DNA of 37,113 nt from Monoraphidium neglectum. Its lineage: Eukaryota > Chlorophyta > Chlorophyceae > Sphaeropleales > Selenastraceae. Under the pieces are notes generated by a model. That model did no database searches, had not been told where the DNA came from, and saw only the letters and a program-made list of their open reading frames with translations. The stretch's first letter is position 1, and every line of letters begins with the position of its first letter. Both the position numbers and the translations under genes were made by a program. This document shows positions 22,401 through 33,046 of the stretch, piece by piece. The stretch spans positions 1-37,113 of the forward strand of contig NW_014013452.1 in NCBI RefSeq assembly GCF_000611645.1. The letters are read 5' to 3'.

Positions 22401-25400
22401 GTCGACCCACTCACTCGTCGCCACCCGCCCGCCCATCTGCCGCCAACCCACTCACTCCATCATCTGCCTGTGGTGCGCGCAGGTCCCCAACTACCTAGCG
22501 CCCTCCCTCCCAGACGCCACCACCGGCCACCCCACCGCTGGCGCTGCGGACCATCCAAAAGACGCCGACGAGGGCATGCGGGCGCCCGCCGCGCCAGCGG
22601 CTCCCGCCGCTGGTGGCGCCGCGGCACCCGACCTGGCGGCCGCGTCGCCCTACGACGGCGCCATGCCGCTGCAGGCGGCCCTGGCGCCCGGCCAGGCGGC
22701 GCCCGGCCTCGCTGACGAGGACTATTTGTTGGCGGACAACGACCTGGAGCAGCTGGTCAACGGGCACCCGGTGGCCAGCCTGCGCGCGCACACGCCGCTG
22801 GCGCGGCCCGCCCTCTCGGGGCCGCAGCTGGGGGCGTGTGAGGAAGCGGGGTGGGAGGAGGAGGTGACGGGGGCCGGGGCGCCGGCGCAGGCGGCAACGG
22901 CGCCGGCGCCGGCGGGGGCGCACGGGCGAGGCGGGCTCGAGGGGGCGGAGGGGCAGCAGAAGCAGGGGGGTCATGCGGCGCAGCACCTGGAGGGCGTGCA
23001 AGGGCAGGCAGCCGCAGCGCCACAGGCACGAGCCAATGGCAAAGGCAAAGCTGCCAAAGGTGGTGCCACGGCCAAGACAAAGGGTAAGGCCAGGGGAGCG
23101 GTCGGCGCCGCGGACGCGGCGGCTGGCAGGGCAGGGCGCAAGAAGGCCACGGCGCCTCAGGTGGGGAGGCCGGGCTCGGGTCAGGAAACAACACAAAGTG
23201 CCGCCCAAACGTCCGCCTGCTCCGCTCTCCTGGATGTACGGACCCGCTTGTGCTGAAATTCGCCTCACCCTCAGACTCCGCTTGTGTTGAGAGCCGTGCG
23301 CACCCCACAACGCGCCCTCCAGCCGCCTCCGGCCCGTGCGACGCGCCGCGGCGCCAAGGGGGCGGCAGCCAAGGCGGCTGAGGAGGGCACGCAGGACCAA
23401 ATCGAGGTGACGCCGCCAGACGCAGCGCGCCAGAAGGCGCAGCCTGCCGCCATCGCTGCTGCTGGCGGTGTCCGCAAGCGCAAGGCGACGCAGCCGGCGG
23501 AGGAGGACGCCGCCGCCGTGCGCGGCCGCGACCAGGCCGCGCCGGCGCCCGCGGGCAAGGAGGAGACGCCGCATGGTCGCGGCAAGCGCCGCCAGGCAGG
23601 CACGCCGGCGGCGGCGGCGGCGGCCGGGGCGAAGCAGGCGCGGGCGGCGGGGGCTGGAGAGGAGGCGGAGGTGGACGGCGCTGGCCTGGCGTTTGGCGGC
23701 AACCTGCGGCCAGCTGCGGCGGAGGCAGTCAAGGGGACGGCGGCGGCGGCGGCGGGCCGAGGCAAGGGGGGCGGCAAGAAGCAGCAGCAGGAGCAGCGGG
23801 CGGAGCAAGAGGACTGGGTTCAGCCGGCGCGGGCAATGCCGGCTTGGATGGCAGAAGGTGCGGCTCGCCACGCAGGCATACATTACTTGGCGTCTCGCTT
23901 GGTTCCGCCGTGCATGTGTGACTGCCATCTGGAACTTGATGGGTGCGTCCCTGCAACCTGGCTCATGCTCATCCTCTCATTTCGCATCCTGTCCAACGCA
24001 AATGCGACCCACTTGGCAGGGCCGCCGCCCGCACAGCCCTGTGGCGAGCTCAGCGCCCTCAGCGACGACGACGACCAAAGAGAGGCCGGCCAGCCCCAGC
24101 CCCAGCCCGCACCCGCGCCCGTCCCTGCTGCCGCTGCGGCGCGCACCCCGCGCCGCGCGGCCCCCGCCGGCGCCGGCGCGTCGCCAGCCGCAACGTTTGG
24201 CCGCGGCAGCCGGCTCGGCGCGGGCGGTCGCCTCGCCAAGATGCAGGCGTCGCCTACGCCAACCCCGGGCAAGGCGTTCGCGCCGCCCGGCGCTGCAGCC
24301 GAGGCGGCCGCGGCCGCCCGTGTGGCGATGGAGGGGGCTGGCGGCGCTGAGGCCAGGGCGGCCAGGGGCTATAAGGCAGCCAAGGTGCGCCTGCTGTGGT
24401 CTGTCTGGTGGCATATCCAAACCTGACAGCTCAACAAGGTTGACCCTCTGAGCATACCTCGCCCCCTGCACTGCCCTCTGGGCTTGGCTTAGCATACTCA
24501 TACAGAAAGCAAGTGAGCGCCAAGCGTCTGACGTGAACACCCGCCCCTTGCATCTCTTGCTCAGGCCAGCAGCGCCGCGGCGGCAGGCGGCAGTTTCAGC
24601 TTTGCTGTCCACCCCAGTGCCTCCCAGCCTGCCGGCGGTGCGGCGAAGCGCCCCGGCGCTCTGGCGGCCGTGGGCTCAGAGCCGCAGGAGGCCGGGTCGC
24701 CGTTCCTGCAGCTGGCGCAGAGGTGGGGGCCCGCACGGCATGTCGTCTGTTGATGTTGTAGCACGTGCATATTTGATTGCTGGGTCCCACTCAGTGACGA
24801 CAGGTGTTGAGACATGACATCGACCAGGCAAAAGGGTTTCCAGTGGGAGCCCTGGGATGGTTTCACCCCCGCTGTGTTGAACCTCCGTATTGCGACCAGG
24901 GCTGAATCAGGCTTTGACCATACGCATTAGCCATTGCTGACACAGTGTGGGTGTGGCGGCGGTGACCATCCTTTACACGCAATACTGGCTTCACTGAACC
25001 CGCCACAACCTAGGAACTTACAGGCTTCCGATGTGTGGCGCACAAAGTGCTTCCAAACCCATGCATCTAAACACCAACCGGCGCAAGACCTCCCATGCTC
25101 CGCCCATACACCGTCACCCATCCTCGCTGGCAGGCCCCCCGACGAGTCCGCGCCCGAGTGGGACCTGCCCAACGGCGATGGCGGCGCCCCTGCCGCCGCC
25201 GCGCCCAAGGCACCAAAGCCCCGCCACGCAGCGAAGCCGGCGGAGGCAGTTGCGGCGTGCAGCAAGCAGCAGCAGAAGCAAGTGAGCAAGCAGGAGCGGG
25301 CGCGGCCAGCATCGCCGTATGAATTCGACATGGGAGGCTCAGACGAGGAGGGCGAGGGTGGCAAGGCGCGCAAGCCGTGGCAGCAGCGCGGCCGCGCGCG

Positions 25401-28400
25401 CCAGGCAGAGGTTGAGGAACCGAGCAGTGAGGAGGAGGAGAGCGCCAGGGAAGAGGCCGACGAAGATTTTAGGCCAAGGGGCGCCGCAGCAAAGGGCAGG
25501 GGTGCCAAGGGCAGGCAGCCCCCCGCTAGCAAGAAAACGGCGGCGATGGAGGAGGACAAGCACGAAGAGGGTGCGGCGGCCAAGGGCAGGGGGTCCAAGG
25601 GGGCAGCCAAGCCGCCAAAGGCCCCCAGGGGCGCTGGCGGCAAGGCCGCCGCCAAGGGCGGTTGCAAGAAGGCAGCGGCGGCGGCGACGGGCGCGGCGGA
25701 GGAGGAGCAGCCCGAGCAGGAGACTGGGGCGGCGGCAGCAGCTGCGGCCGGCGTCACTTCCGGCAGGGCGGCTCGCGCTTCCAAGACCAAGGTAGGACAG
25801 TGTTTCTAGAGCGCAGGTTGGGACTCGCATGTATGACTCGCTGACAAAATTCATGTGCCTGATAAATGCGGCATCGCGTTGTGGCGACACAAGTGCCTCG
25901 AGCGCTTGTGTGTCCCGGGCCCCCCCACAACGCAGGCCCCCCCCCAATCCCGTATCAACGCCCATTCCATAGGCCCTGGAAGCCCTCCACCGCCAGCAGC
26001 ACCAGCAGCAGCAGCTCTCTCTGGAGTTGCGCAGCAACAGCCAAGACCTGGAAAACTTGCCGCCCTCCGCGGGGGGTCGCAGTGACGGAGCCGCGGCGCG
26101 CGCGCAAGTGGGGGTGCCCGGCGATTCCACGGCTGCAGAAGAGGAGCAGGCGGCCGCGCAGGACGCCGGGTTCGGGCTGGAGGAGGGCGGCGCTTACGAT
26201 GATGGTGCCGGCGTCACGGCGGCGGCAACTGAGGAGGAGCAGCAGGAGCTCGGGCGGCCCGACGGGCGGGACGTGCCCCCGCTGGCCAAGCACGGCCTTT
26301 CACCGCTCCCGGCCAACCTCACTGGCGCCAAGGGCGCCGGCAGCCCGCCCCACCCGCTGCCCCAGCTGCACCCGCCCATCAAGTCCCTGGCCAGCCTGGA
26401 CACAGGCCCAGGTGCCGCTGCCGCCGCCGCCGCCGCCGCTGCGGCGGAGCAGCCAGTCCTGAAGCTCGGGCGCCTGTCCGCCCCCAAGACAGCCGGCGGG
26501 CGGCGCGTGACGGACGCCACCCCGACAGCCGACGACGCCGCCGTCCTCGCTCCTAGCACCCGCCGCGGCGCGGCGCCCGCGCCCGCGGCTGCCGCGGGGC
26601 CGGCGGCGGCCGCGCCGCGGTTTGCGCTGCGGCAGCCCACGTATGCTGGCGGGGCCTGGGCGGCGGAGGGCGAGGTGGACGAGATAGAGGACACGCAGAC
26701 AGAGCTTGCAAAAGCGGCTGCCGCTGCCGGCGCCGGCGCCAGCAAGAGGCACCTCAGCGGCCTACCGCCGCGGCCCGCGGTGCCTGGCTCGAGGCCCGCC
26801 CCGGGCGCGCTGCCCGCGCTTGCGGACCAGCAGGGCCACGCATTCGAGGGGGAAGGGGCACAGGCGGATGGCGCGGCTCGCAAGCGCCAGAGGCTGATGG
26901 CGGCGGACGACGCCGCGGCGCTGGCCGGTTCGCCAGACTCCGAGGGGGCGGGCGGGCCGCCTTCGCCGGGCAGCAGCGCCGGCACAGAAGGCGGCGACGA
27001 GCTTGCGGCGCTGCTGCGCGGCGGCCGGCCACCGCAGCGGTCTGCCGGGCTGCCGCAGCTGCCAGGGATGAGGCCGGAGGCAACGCCGTTGGTGGGTGCC
27101 TGCGATGTGGGGGAGGTCTGCTCGTCAATCTTGAAGGCAGAAGCCCAGGAGATCCCTGTATGTGCCGCACATGGACCTCCTGCCCTCAACTTCTTGCCTC
27201 ATGCACTTTCAAGCCCCTCAGATTCACAACTGCATGGCAATATCGCCCACAATCAGGTCGCGACTGGCGACGCCACCATAACCAAGAAGCTCGCGTTCAC
27301 CGCCGCCGCCGGCCCCAAGGCCCACGCCGGCGCCCGCCTGCTGCCCGTGCTGCCGATGTCAGCGCGCGCCGCGGCCGGCGTCCCCCGTGGCGCCGGCGCC
27401 GCCGCCAAGGCCGGCGGCGGGCGCGGGGCCAGTGGCCGGGGCGCGGCTGCGCGCGGCCAGGGGCGCGGGCGCACTCGCGGCGGCCTGGGGCCGCTTGGGC
27501 TCACCCTTGGTTTTGGCGCCGAGGAGGAGGAGGAGGGGCGTCGTGCAGTGCCTCAGGGCTGTGGCGGCGCCGGAGCGTACGGGGTGGTTGGGGACATGAG
27601 CGAGGACGAGGACGAGGAGGGCGGAGACAGCCAGCAGGCGCTGTCCATGCTGGGGCAGCTGCTGGGCAGTGCCCTGGGGGGCGGCGACAGGTGAGCGCTC
27701 TCTGGGGATTTGATTTGCAACAGGCACCCTGTTGGGGGAGAGGGCCACCCGCACATAGGGAAGGCGAGGGCCCTTTTCAGGCGGGCATGAGGAGTGCAAC
27801 CCGACAGCTCAAAAATACCGTTGGGACCAAGCCAGCCGCACTGCTGGCCCTGCATCAGGTCGCAGGTCTCATTCTTGATTGCACCTGCCTCCCTCTCTTT
27901 CTCCGATCTGCGCCGCCCACCACAGCGATGCGGACGAGGATGGCGGGGAGGTGGTGGCGCTGCAGCAGATGCTGGCACGCGCCGCTGGTGCCAAGAAAGC
28001 CGCCGCTAGGCGCCAGGAGGCGGCTGTTGTCCAGGTGACTGCGCAGGCGGTGCAGCCATTGATAGTGTTGCAACAGGTTGGGGCGCATGGACGAGCAAAC
28101 CTGCCTGGGCCTGAACCCTGGCAGCCCTTGGCAGCCCTTGGCAGCTGTCACACCGCCACACAGGGGCCTGGTGCAAAGAGCCCTTGATGTCGCCAAGTGA
28201 CGCACGTCTCACCATTGAATCCCCCCAGGAGGTGCAGGCCGCCATGGCCGCCAAGGCGTCGGAGCTGGGCGCTGCGCTGCGCGCGGAGGAGAAGCAGCTG
28301 GCGGCAGCGGCGTCGGGGAGGCTGGCGCGGGCGGCGGCCGCCCTGGAGGAGCGCGCCACGGCCATGGCCGCGCTCAGGGACAGGTGTTTGTTCGGGGGGG

Positions 28401-29049
28401 GGGGCACGGGTTTGCTCTGCATTGGCAGGTGCAGGCGGAAGCTGCACAGCCTGCTGACTCTGGCGTTTGCGTTGCCTTGCAAGCTCCCCCCACTCCTTCT
28501 GGGCCCGGTGTGAACTGGTGTGGTTTGTGCAGTATGTTTGTGAGAACACTGCTTTCACGCAACAGGTTTGAGGCCGAGCTGCGCGCCATGTGGGATGACT
28601 ACAATGACCATTACTCCGAGGTGGAGACTATCAAACAGGTGGGATGATGTTGCATGTGCTTGTTGAGGTTCGGGACTGAAGGGAACTCGTTGAGATGTAG
28701 ATGGTCGTGGCTCGACTTGCCAGGCGGCAGCACCAAGGGGTGGAGCACACATTCTGCAGCTGCCGCGTCACTCACCCGGATGACACCCCCAGATCACCTG
28801 ACTCCCGCTTGCCATGCACCTCCCAAGGACCTATCAAGCACATTTCCCTCCCACTTTGCCCTTTCAACCAACCCGCAGGAGCTGGAGGCAGCCCTCACAA
28901 AGCGCCGCGCTGGCGCGAAGCGGCGGATCGCCGCGCTGCAGGCTGAGGGCGACGCGCTGCTGGCCGACGCACGCTCGCGCATCCAGCGGCGGCGCAAGCG
29001 CGCGGGGAAGCTGCCGCAGCTCGCTGCGCTTCTGAAGCAGTTTGTGTGA
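16670..29049 (+). CDS. SYCP2/Red1-like meiotic chromosome axis protein, at least 25 exons
   Basis: Exons: 17004-17156, 17444-17544, 17784-17874, 18071-18191, 18463-18571, 18757-18946, 19168-19290, 19664-19734, 19884-20004, 20229-20307, 20707-20839, 21116-21185 (or 21224), 21472-21566, 21870-22167 (or 22170), 22483-23160, 23275-23857, 24020-24384, 24565-24722, 25134-25791, 25973-27091, 27257-27690, 27926-28034, 28229-28383, 28566-28638, 28879-29049. Every junction keeps phase, giving about 2085 residues without exon 1. The start at 16670 (MDLL, donor GTGCGA) is a guess. SYCP2 in animals and Red1 in yeast organise meiotic chromosome loops. The architecture matches: ARM-like N-terminus, Spt16M-like segment, long disordered basic/acidic middle, terminal coiled coil. 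The best local match is [17 protein letters not shown] followed by ELAAAFDEV, against GDYELQ, VEALCRM and IAKAF in vertebrate SYCP2 (from memory). The gene model is firmer than the function. Confidence 0.75.
18396..18416. repeat. (TCCTAA) hexamer run
   Basis: Three to four TCCTAA/CCTAAT hexamers inside intron 18192-18462 of the SYCP2-like gene. Confidence 0.85.
19351..19491. repeat. Long alternating TG/CG tract in an intron of the SYCP2-like gene
   Basis: Almost 140 bases of alternating purine-pyrimidine sequence: GTGCGCGCG at the left, two long TG runs in the middle, and a (CG)n run at 19478-19490. It sits in intron 19291-19663, with TG on the coding strand. Confidence 0.95.
21870..27690 (+). 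other. Disordered, charge-patterned middle region of the SYCP2-like gene
   Basis: About 1,270 residues of Ala/Gly/Pro-rich sequence with alternating basic ([26 protein letters not shown]) and acidic patches ([41 protein letters not shown]). One block, [20 protein letters not shown], looks like a short linear motif. No folded domain is visible. Such long linkers between an N-terminal folded part and a C-terminal coiled coil are typical of SYCP2 and Red1. Confidence 0.6.
27092..27256 (+). other. 165-nt stop-free intron in the SYCP2-like gene
   Basis: Bounded by GTGGGT and AATCAG. Its length is a multiple of three and the flanking frame reads through without a stop. Retention would add 55 residues. 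Confidence 0.6.
27926..29049 (+). other. C-terminal coiled coil of the SYCP2-like gene
   Basis: The last four or five exons encode about 190 residues of helix-favouring sequence. [20 protein letters not shown] is followed by [40 protein letters not shown] and [20 protein letters not shown], ending in a basic [12 protein letters not shown] and ...LLKQFV. Hydrophobic residues recur with heptad-like spacing. This is the position of the SYCP3-binding, Cor1-like coiled coil in SYCP2 and of the filament-forming coiled coil in Red1 and ASY3. Confidence 0.65.
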
Positions 29050-29832
29050 TCAGCGAGCAAAGCATGATTCTACCTACATAGCCTTGCCAGTCTGTCGATT
29101 GATAGGAGGGATTGCTTGATGCTTGGGTGGCAATTTTTCATCCGACGTGGAGAAATCACTTATGTATGACTTCTGTAACGCGGGCGATTGACCGACCAGG
29201 GCGAGATGCATGGTTGACCTATGGAAGGATTGCACTGGCATTTTGTCCCATGCGAGTGCGTGCGCTCAAAGGGCATGCTTTGCAATTGTGATGCCATTTT
29301 GGGTGCACGGTATTGCTCAAGGCTGAATCAAAGCATCACGTCTGCTGCTTCATGTCCATTCTGCGCCTTTTGAGCACGGAGTGGCGAAGGTTGCCCGTCC
29401 TTCTGCCGCCGCTGCCGCCGTCGCTGCTGCCGCTGCCGCCCGCCGCGCACGTAGGTCTGCCAGAGTTCCTGAGAAAGATACCGCATTGTGGGTTGTGGGC
29501 AACGAGGTGGCTGTGTGAATTTACTCACTACCGTACGCCGATTGAAGAGTCAATTTCTCGACCTTCACGTAGACAATTTATACCAGCAGTATTCCCCCCT
29601 TCGCAACACACATTGAGCAGATCCGAGCTCATACATCAGTGCTTCGTTCACGACTTCCAGATCAACAAAATCGCGCTCAATTCAAAGTCGGACGCGCTGC
29701 TCTCCTCGCACGGTGACCTGTGTGCACACCTAGCGCTGGGCTTGATCAATCAGCCGTAGTGATCAACAGGGCAAGCAGTGCAGACACACACCGCAGCGGG
29801 ATCGCGCGCTGCCGCACATCAGCACCATCAGC
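29050..29832. other. Intergenic region between SYCP2-like and MYND genes
   Basis: Holds the 3' UTR of the SYCP2-like gene and the promoter of the MYND gene. Base composition is less GC-rich than the genes. An open frame at 29313-29759 has no protein-like pattern and was not accepted. Confidence 0.5.
29174..29178 (+). promoter_or_regulatory. TGTAA poly(A) signal of the SYCP2-like gene
   Basis: TGTAA 125 bases after the stop codon, which supports 29049 as the true gene end. Confidence 0.55.
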
Positions 29833-32229
29833 ATGGAGCCCCTGCGCTTCGAGCGCCTGATCCGCCTGCTTTCGGACGGAAGTGCAGCCGCCAGTATGCT
29901 GGACCGGGAAGTGATGCACTTTGAGGGCCGCCTCTCAGCTGTTACAGCCACGTTCTGGCAGTCCGTGCGGCCCCACACCATGCGCCGCCTGGCGCTGCTC
30001 GTGGCCGACGGCCCTAACGCGGGGGCCGCTGCGAGGTTGATGCATGCTTGCTCTCCGCACTTGACGGGACGTCGGGATGCCGCAGCGGCGTTGTCTGGGC
30101 TGCAGGTGGCAGCGGTCGCGCAGGCAGCGGCGTCTGCGTTTGTTCACGTGCATACCACGAGCTCAACCCGGGAGAAGGACCGGCTCGTGGACCTGGCAAT
30201 GTTGATGAACCTCTGCTTTGCGGATGTGCCGCTCAATCCCCTTGGCACCAGCCAGACCGGTGGAGTCTTGCATGGAACGTCCAAGGGCCGCGTCCAGGCA
30301 GCCCTTGATGCCGCTCCCGGCCTCATCACTGCACTCCTCCGCTCCGCAGTCCCCGCGTGCACCGACGATTGGCCCTCTATTTCGCTGGGTTCAATAGCCA
30401 TACTAGTAGCCGGGCTCGTGTGCTGTGCCTTGACGACACGTGGCCCCTGCGTGCCTGCCGGGCTCGCCGCGCTGATCGACGCCTCGGCGGTTGACCTCGC
30501 GACCCTTCTGGCGGCCTGGGCCCCGGGCCGCCCATGCGCGCGTGCATCGGCCGCGCCAGGATCTGCTGACGACGTCTTTGTCGCGGACAGCCTGCGCCTG
30601 CTGGCGGCGTGCGCGGTCGAGCGCCACGGCAGCACATGCAAGGTGATCCTCGCCAGCCCTGACGCTGTGGAGTGCATCGCGGCCGGCCTGCTGCGCGGCT
30701 CACCCTTCCTTGGGCCCCCGCCCCCTGACGCCGCCCTGAGGACTCTCGGCATTTTGTTTGGACACGACAGACCGCTTGCTGCAGAGGTGTGCTGCAACGC
30801 GGGGGGCGGCGTTGCCGTCAAGTACATGTTGCAGCTGGCGGCAGGCTGCGCGGCGGCCTACAGGAATAGCGGCAGGCTCGCGTGCACAGGCTGCCCAGAA
30901 TCAATGTTCTCAAGCCCCAGCCATGCACAGCGTCTCATACCGTATGCAGCTCAACAACTGGCGTTCGCACTGGACAGCCCCTGCGTCTTCATGCGCTGCA
31001 TGCACCAGATCCCTGCGGCGCCAGCGCTCGTGTGCACCATGCTGCGCGACGGGCTCAAGGGGGCGGCGCTGCCCATAGCACGCGTCGCCTGCGAAGTCGT
31101 TTGGAGGGCGTTTCTCAGCCGCCACCACCAGCCTCTACGTGACACCTTTGTGCGGCTGGGCGTTTGGCCGCTGCTGCAGCGCGTGCTGGCGTCGGACTCT
31201 GCCACAGCCACCATGCGGTGCGCCGCCGCAGAGGCGGCGCTGCTGCTGCTTTACTGCGCGGAGGACGCGGCGCACGGCCCCGCCGAGCGCCAGCAGCTGG
31301 CGCGCCCGGCGTGGCACTCGCTAATTTCCGAGGCAACATCCTTTGGGGGTCGCGGCCCTGGCCCCGAGGCGGCAAGGAGCCACTTCCTGCAAGCCGCCCT
31401 TGCTTGCAGCCCCGCGTGCCTGCCTGATCTGGCCGCGCATCCGGGCGCGCTGACAGTGGCGGCGGCCGCTGCTGTGTGCGCGCCACCGCGCTATGGCGCC
31501 GCGGGACAAGGGCTGGAGCTGCTGGAGCAGCTGGCCGCCTGTGCATGGCGCGACCAGGGCGGCGCGGAAGGTCAAGATGGCGTCGTCAACAGCAGTATTG
31601 GGACGACTTCCTGGTCCAAGCTGGACGAGCAGGCCTTGGCATTGGTGCATCCGACCTTCGATGCCAAGGCGCGCGACGCGCTGCGCATGCTGGAGCGGCA
31701 CCCAGACGGCCGCATCGCGGCCAGCGCGCGCGACGCGCATGCCATGCTGGTGGGGGCCCAGCTAGACGTGTTTGGGCTGGTTCGCGACGAGAGGACTGGG
31801 GACGACAGGCTGCAAAACGCGCAGCAGCGGCCAATTTCAGGAGTTGGTGGAGCAGTGGCGGCGGCCGCAGCGGCGGCGGCACCGGCGCCGGCGGCATCAG
31901 GGAGCCAGCCAGAGGGCCGTGAGGCGCAGGACGCCCTGGAGGAGCAGGACCAACAGCTGGGCGCTGACGGGTCAGTGTCAGCGGGAGCGCCGGCACCAGA
32001 GGCGGCAGCGCCAGTGGGCCAGCGCAGGGCGTCGCAGCCGCGCAGGGCCTGCGCCACGTGCGGGAAGGCCGCGGGCGAGGACGGTGTGAAGCTGCAGCGG
32101 TGCTCGGGCTGCGACGCCGCGCGCTACTGCGGCAAGGAGTGCGCCAAGGCAGGCTGGAAGGCGGGGCACCGCGAAGAGTGCAAGGCGGCGCAGCTGAAGA
32201 AGCAGCAGGCAAAGGCGGGGCAGGAGTGA
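29833..32229 (+). CDS. Intronless helical-repeat protein with C-terminal MYND zinc finger
   Basis: A single open frame of 798 residues with no intron. The first ~650 residues are helix-rich and Ala/Leu-rich, with ARM/HEAT-like character (RRLALLVADGPNAGAAARL, AAALSGLQVAAVAQAAAS, RCAAAEAALLLLY), but I cannot place exact repeats. A disordered Ala/Pro/Gln linker follows. Residues 740-783 form a MYND finger: CATC, RCSGCDAARYCGKEC, then WKAGHREEC supply the Cys and His zinc ligands in the right order. MYND fingers bind proline-rich partner peptides. No SET or other catalytic domain is present. ARM-like plus MYND proteins are common, poorly characterised families in green algae. The ATG is preceded by CATCAGC and the N-terminus MEPLRFERLIRLLSDGSAAA looks natural. 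Being intronless is unusual among these neighbours. Confidence 0.87.
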   Translation: MEPLRFERLIRLLSDGSAAASMLDREVMHFEGRLSAVTATFWQSVRPHTMRRLALLVADGPNAGAAARLMHACSPHLTGRRDAAAALSGLQVAAVAQAAASAFVHVHTTSSTREKDRLVDLAMLMNLCFADVPLNPLGTSQTGGVLHGTSKGRVQAALDAAPGLITALLRSAVPACTDDWPSISLGSIAILVAGLVCCALTTRGPCVPAGLAALIDASAVDLATLLAAWAPGRPCARASAAPGSADDVFVADSLRLLAACAVERHGSTCKVILASPDAVECIAAGLLRGSPFLGPPPPDAALRTLGILFGHDRPLAAEVCCNAGGGVAVKYMLQLAAGCAAAYRNSGRLACTGCPESMFSSPSHAQRLIPYAAQQLAFALDSPCVFMRCMHQIPAAPALVCTMLRDGLKGAALPIARVACEVVWRAFLSRHHQPLRDTFVRLGVWPLLQRVLASDSATATMRCAAAEAALLLLYCAEDAAHGPAERQQLARPAWHSLISEATSFGGRGPGPEAARSHFLQAALACSPACLPDLAAHPGALTVAAAAAVCAPPRYGAAGQGLELLEQLAACAWRDQGGAEGQDGVVNSSIGTTSWSKLDEQALALVHPTFDAKARDALRMLERHPDGRIAASARDAHAMLVGAQLDVFGLVRDERTGDDRLQNAQQRPISGVGGAVAAAAAAAAPAPAASGSQPEGREAQDALEEQDQQLGADGSVSAGAPAPEAAAPVGQRRASQPRRACATCGKAAGEDGVKLQRCSGCDAARYCGKECAKAGWKAGHREECKAAQLKKQQAKAGQE

Positions 32230-33046
32230 GCGGGCGCTTTGCTGTGACCATTCAATCAAGTCGTGAAGTCAGGTTCATGTGTTTAGGTAACCAGACCTTA
32301 TTTACTGCCGCTACAGCTCAGATCACAGCAGTTGTGGTGCAAGCCAGCAGCAACCTCGACAAGCAAGTCAGCTGAAATGCTTGGCCTCCCGGCAAAAGCA
32401 CATGACGGACGTTGCCCCTACATCACGCACAAGTGCTCCAAAGAGCACATTGACCAAGCATTTGCAAGGCAACCGTGAAGCTGTCAATGCGGGAAAGCAG
32501 CAGTGAAGGCTCGCCAGTTGACTCTATCTGGAAAAACCCAGCGGACTCGCGTCACAGCAGCTCAACACAACAATTTTGGCGCTGTACACTGCAACGTACA
32601 AAGCCAGACACACGATGTGCATGCATGAAAACACGTATGAGTGGATGCACTTCAGAGAACAGGCAACAGTGACGCGCATGTTGCCACAACGCCTCCATGG
32701 CTTCGTTGGCGCCACAAGACACACAGGCACGCCAGAGCCACAGCGTGCGTTTGCTATGGCCATTCGCAAATGATTGGATATGTTGTGTGATAACAGGCCC
32801 TATCGCGGCTGTTGTGATGTGCCGTTGTCCGCGGGCCTGCCTGTAAAGGGATGAGTATGTGTTTGTCGCTCATGCGCTTGGGGCGCAGCACGGGCAGCAT
32901 GCTGCTGTCAAATTGACACCCGGTGCCTTGTGACTCCATACACTAAGCGCGAATCAACCGCACACAAACACATGCTAAATACGATTCAACGAACGCGTAG
33001 CGCAGTCCGAATACTCACTTGCAGATCACCACCTGCAGCGCGTTCA
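32230..33046. other. Intergenic region between MYND and UIM/SIM genes
   Basis: Relatively AT-rich stretch with no convincing gene. It should hold the 3' UTR of the MYND gene and the promoter of the downstream gene. A TGTAA at 32842-32846 is far from the MYND stop and its role is uncertain. Confidence 0.5.

Noticed and set aside
22495..23928. Long minus-strand open frame of 477 codons, Arg/Leu-rich
   Set aside because: It is the antisense shadow of GC-rich exons of the SYCP2-like gene, whose plus-strand frame joins in phase with its neighbours.
29313..29759. Plus-strand 148-codon open frame upstream of the MYND gene
   Set aside because: Less GC-rich, no recognisable domain, and located where a 3' UTR and promoter are expected.
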